Shown here piece after piece: positions 1 through 6,466 of a stretch of DNA of 11,211 bases. The position numbers and the translations under genes were made by a program. Source of the DNA: Arcobacteraceae bacterium. Its GTDB lineage: Bacteria; Campylobacterota; Campylobacteria; Campylobacterales; Arcobacteraceae. Each line of letters opens with the position of its first letter. The first letter of the stretch is position 1. The notes below the pieces were generated by a model. The model worked only from the letters and a program-made list of their open reading frames with translations, did not search any database and was not told the origin of the DNA. The stretch spans positions 1-11,211 of the forward strand of contig JALNYH010000037.1 of the NCBI GenBank assembly GCA_023229945.1, given 5' to 3'.

Positions 1-1880
1 TACTCAAACAAGTCACTATCATTTCCACTTGCTCCAAAACTATCCATTCCCAATACCTCATCTGCAAATTTATACCATTCCATAGATCTGCTAGCTTCTA
101 GTGCAAAAACTTTTGTTTTAGGGTCTATAATAGTATCAACATACTCTTTGCTTTGTTCACACAAAAGGTCAAAACAAGGAACACTTACGATATTTGCATT
201 TATGCCAAGATCTTCTAAATGACATCCAGCTTTAAGAGCTAACATTACTTCACTTCCACTTGCTAGTATTGTAACTGTAGCATTTTCTCTTTTTTTCAAT
301 AAATATCCACCATTTGCTACTTCACCATATTCTTTTTCAGGTTTAAGCACATCTAGTTTTTGTCTACTTAGTACAAATCCACTTGGAGCTTTAAGCGTAA
401 GAGCCACTTTCCATGAAGCTACATTTTCAGTTGCATCAGCAGGTCTGAAAAGATAGAAGTTTGGCATAGCTCTAAATTGGCTAATTTGCTCTATTGGTTG
501 ATGAGTTGGGCCATCTTCACCTACACCTATACTATCATGTGTCCAGATAAAATGATGAGGTATATTTGATAGTGCTGCTATTCTAACAGCTGGTTTTAAA
601 TAATCACTAAATACAAAGAATGTTGCACTATAAACTCTAAATAGTCCATATAAATTCATAGCATTTACGATAGCAGCCATTGAGTGTTCTTTGATACCGA
701 AGTGAATATTTTTACCATTTGGAAAATCACCAAATCCGCTAAGTTCTGTTTTGTTTGAAGGTGCTAAGTCTGCACTTCCACCCAAAAACCCTGGGATTGC
801 TTTTGCAAGAGCGTTTAATATCTTACCATTACTATCTCTTGTAGCTACACTTGACTCACCGCTGAAATCAGGCCATTGTACTTTTGAATAATCAGGGTTT
901 AAAAGTGCCTCTAATGTAACATTTTGTTCACTCAAAGGAAGGTCTTTTTTCACCATTTTTTCCCAAGCTTTTTGTGCTAATTCACCGCTTGTTGTTTTAT
1001 CCATCTTAGCTTTTACCACATCAGTTACACAAAATGCTTCATCAGAACATCCAGCATTTTGTTTTGATGCTTTTATATCATCATTTCCAAGTGGTGCACC
1101 GTGAGCGTGATGGCTACCTTCCATAGTAGCACTACCTTTAGCTATTTTTGTATTTGCTATGATTAGTACAGGTTTTTTACTATTTTTTGCAGTGTTTAAT
1201 GCACTATCTATCTCATTAAAATCATGTCCATCTATCTCTATTACTTTAAATTTAATAGCTTTAAATCTTTTTTTGACATTTTCACTCCAAGCTAGACTAG
1301 TGTCTCCTTCTATTGTGATATTGTTTGAATCATATATAATTATAAGATTTTCAAGCCCCATATGCCCAGCTGTAGCACACGCTTCATAGCTAATTCCCTC
1401 TTGCAAATCTCCATCACCACAAAAACAATATACTTTATGATTTATTACTTTTGCTTCGTCACTATTTAGTAGTTTTGCTGCATATTTCGCTGCCATTGCA
1501 AAACCAACTGAGTTTGCTATACCTTGTCCTAGTGGACCTGTAGTAATCTCTATACCATCAGTATGACCATATTCTGGATGTCCTGGAGTTTTTGAGTTTA
1601 GTTGTCTAAAGTTTTTCAAATCCTCAATACTCAAATCAAATCCCCAAAGATGAAGAAGTGAATAAATAAGCCCTGTAGCGTGCCCTCCGCTAAATACTAT
1701 TCTATCACGATTTAACCATTTTGAATCTTTTGGGTTTAATACTATATGTTCACTCAAAACAGTAGCAATATCTGCTAGTCCCATAGGAGCACCTGGGTGT
1801 CCGCTATTAGCTCGCTGAACCATATCTGCTGCTAAAAATCTTATCGTGTTTGCACATTGTGCTCTTAACTTATTTGGCAT
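1..1880 (-). CDS. tkt: transketolase, 5' part (C-terminus beyond left edge)
   Basis: Transketolase moves two-carbon ketol units between sugar phosphates in the non-oxidative pentose phosphate pathway, using thiamine diphosphate and a divalent metal; it is cytosolic. The visible 626 residues begin MPNKLRAQCANTIRFLAADM, the usual N-terminus of the family. GHPGAP lies at about 28-32. The thiamine-diphosphate motif starts at GDGDLQEGIS (155-164) and ends at the Asn pair near 186. HFGIKEHSMA and GVGEDGPTHQP, with the catalytic Glu of the pyrimidine-binding domain, follow, and then the start of the C-terminal domain. The reading frame is open to the left edge and the family is about 630-660 residues, so only a short tail is missing. 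The ATG at 1880 is preceded by AAGGA with good spacing. It is divergent from topA. No frameshift was seen. Confidence 0.96.
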   Translation of the reverse strand, partial: MPNKLRAQCANTIRFLAADMVQRANSGHPGAPMGLADIATVLSEHIVLNPKDSKWLNRDRIVFSGGHATGLIYSLLHLWGFDLSIEDLKNFRQLNSKTPGHPEYGHTDGIEITTGPLGQGIANSVGFAMAAKYAAKLLNSDEAKVINHKVYCFCGDGDLQEGISYEACATAGHMGLENLIIIYDSNNITIEGDTSLAWSENVKKRFKAIKFKVIEIDGHDFNEIDSALNTAKNSKKPVLIIANTKIAKGSATMEGSHHAHGAPLGNDDIKASKQNAGCSDEAFCVTDVVKAKMDKTTSGELAQKAWEKMVKKDLPLSEQNVTLEALLNPDYSKVQWPDFSGESSVATRDSNGKILNALAKAIPGFLGGSADLAPSNKTELSGFGDFPNGKNIHFGIKEHSMAAIVNAMNLYGLFRVYSATFFVFSDYLKPAVRIAALSNIPHHFIWTHDSIGVGEDGPTHQPIEQISQFRAMPNFYLFRPADATENVASWKVALTLKAPSGFVLSRQKLDVLKPEKEYGEVANGGYLLKKRENATVTILASGSEVMLALKAGCHLEDLGINANIVSVPCFDLLCEQSKEYVDTIIDPKTKVFALEASRSMEWYKFADEVLGMDSFGASGNDSDLFE

Positions 1881-1911
1881 TTTGTTCCTTAAATCTTTTT
1901 GTGTAATATAA

Positions 1912-1917
1912 ATTATA
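1912..1917 (-). promoter_or_regulatory. putative -10 box of tkt
   Basis: A perfect TATAAT on the minus strand, about 32 bases before the tkt ATG, would give a leader of about 25 bases that carries the AAGGA site. No convincing -35 is visible, which is normal for housekeeping promoters in Campylobacterota. Confidence 0.45.
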
Positions 1918-1999
1918 TAATTGCATAATTTATGTTGTACTTTTGCTTGATTTATTATATCTTTTTTGCCCTTTAAAATTAATTTAATACTTTTTAGCC

Positions 2000-2005
2000 T
2001 ACAAT
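2000..2005 (+). promoter_or_regulatory. putative -10 box of topA
   Basis: TACAAT follows T- and A-rich runs in the 170-base divergent tkt/topA gap. Start of transcription would be near 2012, leaving a leader of about 39 bases that contains the CAAGG ribosome-binding site at 2037-2041. The TATATA at about 2022 is an alternative. The rest of the gap shows no other clear element. Confidence 0.3.
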
Positions 2006-2050
2006 TGCACAATCAATTATCTATATAGGTAAAAAGCAAGGTATATACAA

Positions 2051-4312
2051 GTGGAAAATTTAGTTATCGTAGAGTCCCCTGCAAAAGCAAAAACCATATC
2101 AAAGTTTTTGGGGAGTGAATATAAAGTCTTAGCTTCAATGGGGCATGTAAGAGACTTACCAAAAACAACTTTAGGGTTTGACCCTAATGATAATTTTAAG
2201 CCACAGTACCAAGTAAGTGCGGATAAAAAGAAAGTTATAAGTGAATTAAAAAAACATATCAATAAAGATACTACTATCTATCTAGCATCGGATGAGGATA
2301 GAGAAGGAGAGGCTATCTCTTGGCATTTAATTAGTGCACTTAAAGTAGAAAAAAATCCACTTAAAAGAATAGTTTTTCATGAAATTACAAAAGATGCATT
2401 ATTGCACGCTATCGAAAACCCAAGAGATGTTGACCAAAATCTAGTAGATGCCCAACAAGCAAGAAGAATACTAGATAGAGCTGTAGGATACAAGCTTTCA
2501 CCTCTTCTTTGGAAAAAAATAAGAAAAGGGTTAAGTGCTGGGAGAGTTCAAAGTGTAGCTGTTCGGATTATTGTAGATAGAGAAAGAGAGATAAGAGCTT
2601 TTGAATCTGTTGAATACTGGAAAGTAAAAGTTGAATTTATAAATCCATCATTACAAAGTGAAGTAATCAAACTTAATGGTAAAACGATAAAACTACCAAA
2701 TGAACAATCTGCAAAAGAGGTTGAAGATTCTTTATTAAATGGGGAATTTATCCTTAGTAATATAGAAGAAAAAGATAGCACAAGAACTCCAAGTGCTCCT
2801 TTTACTACTTCCACACTTCAGCAAGAAGCAAGTAGAAAACTAGGATTTAGTGTAGCTCAAACTATGATGGTAGCTCAACAGCTATATGAAGGAAATGTTG
2901 ACAAAAACATCCCAAATCATACTGGCGGTTTGATTACATATATGAGAACAGACTCTGTCAATCTCTCAACTCTTGCAACTTCTATGGCAAAAGAGGTGAT
3001 TATTGCTGAGTATGGAAATGAATTTGCACTAAAATCTCCAAGAATTTATAAATCAACATCAAAAGGGGCGCAAGAAGCACATGAAGCTATAAGACCTGTT
3101 GATTTGACACTAAAACCTTCTATGATAAAACCATATGTTGATCCAAAACAATTTAGACTTTATGAGCTTATTTGGAAAAGAACAATCGCTACGCAAATGG
3201 CAAATGCAAAAATTGCAAATACTACATATTTCATAGAAGCTGGTGCGAATAAAGAGTATGAACTTCAATCAAAAGGTCAAAGAATTATATTTGCTGGATT
3301 TATGAAAGCATACACAGAAGGGAGTGATGACCCTCAAGCAGCACTTGATAATAGTGAAAAAATATTACCAAATATCAAACTCAATACAAAACTAGAAAAA
3401 GAAGCTATATTACTAGAACAACTCTTTACAAAACCACCTGCTAGATATACAGAAGCTAGTTTGGTTAAAAAACTTGAAAGTGAAGGAATAGGGCGACCAT
3501 CAACTTATGCTCCTACTATTTCAACTATCCAAACAAGAGAGTATGTAATAAAAACAGAAGACAAAAAACTAGCTCCTACTGATATTGGTGAGGTTGTAAA
3601 TGACTTTTTGGTTGAGCATTTCCCACAAATTGTAGACCTTGGCTTTACAGCAAAAGCCGAAGAAGAGTTTGACCAAATTGCTGAGGGTAAAATCTCTTGG
3701 ACTGATGTTATGAGAGAGTTTTATACCAAATTCATCGCTACAATAGAAGACAAAGAAAAAACAGCCGAAAGAGTAAGTACACCTGCAAAAGTTTTGGGAA
3801 CAGACCCAAAATCTGGTAAAGAAGTGACTGCTAAAGTAGGGCGTTTTGGACCTTATGTACAAATAGGTGAAGCAACAGAAGAAGAAAAACCAAAATTTGT
3901 TTCTATCCCAAAAGGCAAAAGTGTAGATACTATTACACTTGAAGAAGCATTAGGACTTTTTGCCCTGCCAAGAGTTGTAGGAAATGACAGCGAGGGCAAT
4001 GAAATCATAGCAAATATAGGAAGATTTGGACCTTATCTACAAGTAAATAAGAAATTTGTTTCTATCAAAAAAGATGACCCATATACTATAGAGCTTTCTA
4101 GAGCTTTGGAAGTAATAAGTGAAGAAGCAAACAAAAAACAAAATGAAGTAATTCAAGAATTTACAAAAGAAGGTATTTCAATACTTGATGGAAGATATGG
4201 ACCATATATCAAAAAAGGGAAGAAAAACTATAAAATCCCAAAAACAAAAGATGCCTCTACATTAAGCCTTGATGAGGTATTGGATATTATTGCAAAAACT
4301 GATAAGAAGTAG
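2051..4312 (+). CDS. topA: DNA topoisomerase I (type IA)
   Basis: Relaxes negative supercoils by transient single-strand breakage through a 5'-phosphotyrosine bond. The Toprim domain starts with VIVESPAKAKT (Glu8 in the catalytic position) and has SDEDREGE at 80-87 (Asp81, Asp83 and Glu85 as the acidic triad). SAGRVQSVAVR lies at 162-172. The catalytic Tyr297 is in TYMRTDS, and GIGRPSTYAPTI follows later. The C-terminal part has three GR(F/Y)GPY repeats near residues 597, 657 and 714, the form that replaces zinc ribbons in this phylum. The 753-residue translation contains no cysteine. The start is GTG, chosen because the family begins with exactly this sequence and CAAGG lies nine bases upstream; the next in-frame Met is residue 30, inside the fold. 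The next gene is the R-M methyltransferase, 87 bases downstream. Confidence 0.97.
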   Translation: MENLVIVESPAKAKTISKFLGSEYKVLASMGHVRDLPKTTLGFDPNDNFKPQYQVSADKKKVISELKKHINKDTTIYLASDEDREGEAISWHLISALKVEKNPLKRIVFHEITKDALLHAIENPRDVDQNLVDAQQARRILDRAVGYKLSPLLWKKIRKGLSAGRVQSVAVRIIVDREREIRAFESVEYWKVKVEFINPSLQSEVIKLNGKTIKLPNEQSAKEVEDSLLNGEFILSNIEEKDSTRTPSAPFTTSTLQQEASRKLGFSVAQTMMVAQQLYEGNVDKNIPNHTGGLITYMRTDSVNLSTLATSMAKEVIIAEYGNEFALKSPRIYKSTSKGAQEAHEAIRPVDLTLKPSMIKPYVDPKQFRLYELIWKRTIATQMANAKIANTTYFIEAGANKEYELQSKGQRIIFAGFMKAYTEGSDDPQAALDNSEKILPNIKLNTKLEKEAILLEQLFTKPPARYTEASLVKKLESEGIGRPSTYAPTISTIQTREYVIKTEDKKLAPTDIGEVVNDFLVEHFPQIVDLGFTAKAEEEFDQIAEGKISWTDVMREFYTKFIATIEDKEKTAERVSTPAKVLGTDPKSGKEVTAKVGRFGPYVQIGEATEEEKPKFVSIPKGKSVDTITLEEALGLFALPRVVGNDSEGNEIIANIGRFGPYLQVNKKFVSIKKDDPYTIELSRALEVISEEANKKQNEVIQEFTKEGISILDGRYGPYIKKGKKNYKIPKTKDASTLSLDEVLDIIAKTDKK

Positions 4313-4328
4313 GGGGAAATATCATAAA

Positions 4329-4347
4329 ATATTGCATTTTGCAATAT
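4329..4347. promoter_or_regulatory. palindrome next to the methyltransferase promoter
   Basis: Perfect inverted repeat ATATTGCA-TTT-TGCAATAT, ending two bases before the putative -35 of the methyltransferase gene. It is A+T-rich and not followed by a T-run, so it is a poor terminator for topA and better explained as a protein-binding site. No such protein is identified. Confidence 0.4.
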
Positions 4348-4349
4348 CT

Positions 4350-4378
4350 TTGCATGACTACAATATTTCTGATATAAT
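4350..4378 (+). promoter_or_regulatory. promoter of the C5 methyltransferase gene
   Basis: Extended -10 TGATATAAT (TATAAT at 4373-4378) with a weak -35 TTGCAT at 4350-4355, spacer 17. Start of transcription would be near 4385. This leaves a leader of about 15 bases with AAGGA at 4389-4393, six bases before the ATG. A lone GACTA at 4356-4360 resembles half a C-box, but no matching second half is present. Confidence 0.6.
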
Positions 4379-4399
4379 AAATCAAAAAAAGGATGAGTA

Positions 4400-5377
4400 A
4401 TGACACTACCATTCCAATTAGATATTCTAAAAACTATACATAAAAATAGTACGCAATATAAGGTTATTGATTTATTTGCTGGTGTTGGTGGGATAAGACT
4501 TGGATTTCAACAAGCTTTTAAAGATAAGGTTCAATTTGTATTTTCATCAGAAATAGACAAATACGCACAACAAACATATAAAGCAAATTTTGGGGAAATA
4601 CCTCATGGTGATATTACACAAATTGAAGCTGAAGATATTCCAAAACATGACATAATCTTGGCAGGTTTTCCATGTCAAGCCTTTAGTATAGCAGGACATA
4701 GAAAAGGTTTTGAAGACACCAGAGGAACACTATTTTTTCATGTGGCGAGAATAGCAAAACATCATAAACCAAAACTAATATTTTTAGAAAATGTTAAAGG
4801 GTTCAGAAATCATGATAAGGGCAATACATTCAAAGTGGTAAAACAAACTTTAGAAGATTTGGGCTACAAAGTTTTTGCAGATGTGTTAAATGCCAAATAT
4901 TTTGGAGTGCCTCAAAATAGAGAAAGAATTTATATAGTAGCATTTTTAGATAAAAATATAAACTTTGATTTTGAAAAGATAAAAAGAATAAAAAAAACTT
5001 CTAAACTTGGGAATATTTTAGATAAACATGTAGATGATAAATATACCATTTCAGATAAGCTTTGGGCTGGACATCAAAGAAGAAAAATCGAACATAAAGC
5101 CAAAGGAAATGGATTCGGATATTGTATGTTTAATGAAGAAGCTGAATATACTAGTACCATAAGTGCTAGGTATTATAAAGATGGTTCTGAAATACTTATA
5201 GAACAACAAGATAAAAATCCTAGAAAATTAACCCCAAGAGAAGCGGGAAGATTACAAGGTTTTCCAAATGATTTTAAAATACCTGTAAGCGATACCCAAA
5301 GTTATAGACAATTTGGTAATAGCGTTGCTGTTCCAGTTATTGAAGAACTAGCCAACAATATCAAAAAATTACTCTAA
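4400..5377 (+). CDS. type II C5-cytosine DNA methyltransferase (R-M methylase)
   Basis: Transfers a methyl group from SAM to C5 of cytosine in a specific DNA site and protects the host from the partner endonuclease. The family motifs are in order: DLFAGVGGIRLGF (24-36, motif I), GFPCQAFSIAG (89-99, motif IV, nucleophile Cys92), LENVKGF (129-135, motif VI), QNRERIYIVAF (172-182, motif VIII) and RQFGNSVAVPV (303-313, motif X). The length of 325 residues is that of a compact M.HhaI-type enzyme, with no N-terminal helix-turn-helix extension. The target-recognition region (about 195-275) contains KGNGFGY and TISARYYKDGSEILIE, which I recall from Dcm/M.EcoRII-type enzymes; a CC(N)GG-like target is inferred. 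The last nine bases overlap the end of the endonuclease gene on the other strand. Confidence 0.95.
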   Translation: MTLPFQLDILKTIHKNSTQYKVIDLFAGVGGIRLGFQQAFKDKVQFVFSSEIDKYAQQTYKANFGEIPHGDITQIEAEDIPKHDIILAGFPCQAFSIAGHRKGFEDTRGTLFFHVARIAKHHKPKLIFLENVKGFRNHDKGNTFKVVKQTLEDLGYKVFADVLNAKYFGVPQNRERIYIVAFLDKNINFDFEKIKRIKKTSKLGNILDKHVDDKYTISDKLWAGHQRRKIEHKAKGNGFGYCMFNEEAEYTSTISARYYKDGSEILIEQQDKNPRKLTPREAGRLQGFPNDFKIPVSDTQSYRQFGNSVAVPVIEELANNIKKLL

Positions 5378-6124
5378 GCTTCCTATATATTCCTCTAAAA
5401 TCTCCTTTAATTGCCCTTTATTTTGTGAATAATGTATTTTTCTATGACAAGTGGGACACAATGCAACAGTATTTGAGATACTATCTTCTCCACCTTCTGA
5501 TAGTGGGATGAGATGATGCACCTCGATATATTTTTCTCCATTTTCTTTTTCAAAAGCAATATAATCACAATCAGGCATTTCACAAGAATAATTTGCTCTT
5601 GCTTTAACTAAGGCTCTTAAAGCATTATTCCTTAAATAAATATTTATCTCTCTTTGTACTTGAGTAGGTATTGTATTTAAGGTTTGCACTTTTTGTCGTA
5701 ATAAATAAATATTTATTTGAGAGTAAAGTTTTTCTTCACTATCATCACTATCAATACTTTGACTCTCTAATTTGGATAAGTTGTAAATAAAAATATTTAC
5801 ATTATCCGTAGCGAATAATATCTCATCATCAACTTCAAAGTAATTAATCAAATCCGATAATCCCATTCTAATTTCAGGTGTTCTATCTGAACCTTCTCTT
5901 TGTGAACCGTAATAAGAAATTGTTAACATATTACTTGAAAACAACTCTTTTATCACAATATCTCTTCTTCTTTCAAAAGGGTCAATATTCATTATACTAA
6001 AAACTTCTTTTTGTTGAATATTGGGTACATAAGCTCCTTTACTTTTATCAGTAGGAGAAACTGTTTTTATTCCATATTTTATAAAAGTATTGTCTGCAAA
6101 ATTTATTAATTCTTCTCTATTCAT
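5369..6124 (-). CDS. HNH restriction endonuclease with B3-like N-terminal domain
   Basis: Likely the cutting partner of the adjacent methylase. The C-terminal HNH nuclease is clear: Cys181 and Cys186 (CEMPDC), EVHHLIPLSEGG (201-212, His203/His204), Asn218, CPTCHRKIH (223-231). The four cysteines probably bind a structural zinc. The N-terminal half (about 18-118) looks beta-rich and shows KTVSPTDKSKGAYVP, ISYYGSQREGSDRTPEIRMG and a hydrophobic FIYNL end. This pattern resembles the EcoRII-N/B3 DNA-recognition domain; that match is from memory and tentative. A Ser/Asp/Glu-rich linker (121-131) separates the halves. The ATG has GAGGAT six bases upstream and lies 18 bases after the controller gene, so the two form one operon. 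It is tail to tail with the methylase. No close homologue with a measured target is recognised. Confidence 0.85.
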   Translation of the reverse strand: MNREELINFADNTFIKYGIKTVSPTDKSKGAYVPNIQQKEVFSIMNIDPFERRRDIVIKELFSSNMLTISYYGSQREGSDRTPEIRMGLSDLINYFEVDDEILFATDNVNIFIYNLSKLESQSIDSDDSEEKLYSQINIYLLRQKVQTLNTIPTQVQREINIYLRNNALRALVKARANYSCEMPDCDYIAFEKENGEKYIEVHHLIPLSEGGEDSISNTVALCPTCHRKIHYSQNKGQLKEILEEYIGSLE

Positions 6125-6142
6125 ATAAATATCCTCACACTT

Positions 6143-6367
6143 TTATATATTTTTTAATAAATCAGATAATTCTATCTCTAACCCAATACTAAGTTTTTTT
6201 AAATTTAAAACAGATGGATTTCTTTTGGCTCTTTCTAATAAGCTGATATATGTTCTATCAAAGCCACAGATTTCAGCAAGTTTTTCTTGAGAAATGTTTA
6301 ATTCATTTCTCCTTGTTTTGATACTTCTTGCAAGTTGTTCTAGCATAATTTTTTCTTGATTTTCCAT
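6143..6367 (-). CDS. R-M controller (C) protein, XRE-family regulator
   Basis: A 74-residue helix-turn-helix protein. The fold spans about residues 13-65, and the recognition segment GFDRTYISLLERAKRNPS (36-52) has the DRTYIS..ER..RN signature of controller proteins such as C.Esp1396I. By that comparison Arg38, Thr39, Arg49 and Asn50 are the likely DNA contacts. Such proteins act as dimers, activating their own gene and the endonuclease gene at low level and repressing both at high level. The frame has an earlier ATG at 6373, but that lies between the -10 box and the predicted transcription start. The start chosen here, the ATG at 6367, coincides with the predicted first transcribed base, giving a leaderless message, which is common for C genes. 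No ribosome-binding site precedes either ATG. The endonuclease gene follows after 18 bases. Confidence 0.9.
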   Translation of the reverse strand: MENQEKIMLEQLARSIKTRRNELNISQEKLAEICGFDRTYISLLERAKRNPSVLNLKKLSIGLEIELSDLLKNI

Positions 6368-6373
6368 GAGCAT

Positions 6374-6402
6374 ATATTACAAAAATGTAGACGATAAATC
6401 AA
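6374..6402 (-). promoter_or_regulatory. promoter of the controller-endonuclease operon
   Basis: On the minus strand, -35 TTGATT (6402-6397) and -10 TAATAT (6379-6374) are separated by exactly 17 bases. Six bases downstream of the -10 is the A of the ATG at 6367, so the transcript is predicted to start on the start codon. The -35 lies at the beginning of the right half of the C-box, as expected for a promoter that a C protein can both activate and repress. Confidence 0.7.
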
Positions 6403-6419
6403 CGGACAATATGTCACTT
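6385..6419 (-). promoter_or_regulatory. double C-box operator of the controller protein
   Basis: Read on the minus strand, the left half-operator is TGACATATTGTC, a perfect inverted repeat GACA-TAT-TGTC. Then comes CCGT, then the right half-operator TGATTTATCGTC, then TACAT. This layout (GAC...GTC, CGT, GAT...GTC, ACAT in 35 bases) matches the C.Esp1396I-type operator as I remember it, including the spacing of each half. A dimer on the left half should recruit RNA polymerase; a second dimer on the right half should block it. Confidence 0.8.
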
Positions 6420-6434
6420 TATTGGGCAATAAAG
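6417..6434. promoter_or_regulatory. palindrome abutting the C-box
   Basis: Perfect inverted repeat CTTTATTG-GG-CAATAAAG, overlapping the upstream edge of the C-box by three bases and lying 32 bases after the stop codon of the neighbouring methyltransferase gene. The two-base loop and the missing T-run argue against a good terminator. It could be a weak terminator or another binding site. Confidence 0.35.
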
Positions 6435-6466
6435 AAACTATAAGCTAAAAAGCATTAATTTTTATA

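Noticed and set aside
4329..4347. Terminator for topA
   Set aside because: The stem is nearly all A-T and no T-run follows in the topA direction, so a binding site is more likely.
4384..4390. Seven-A run before the methylase gene as a phase-variation tract
   Set aside because: It is short, lies in the leader just before the ribosome-binding site, and A-runs of this length are common in this DNA. No long G or C tract, the usual phase-variable type in this phylum, was found.
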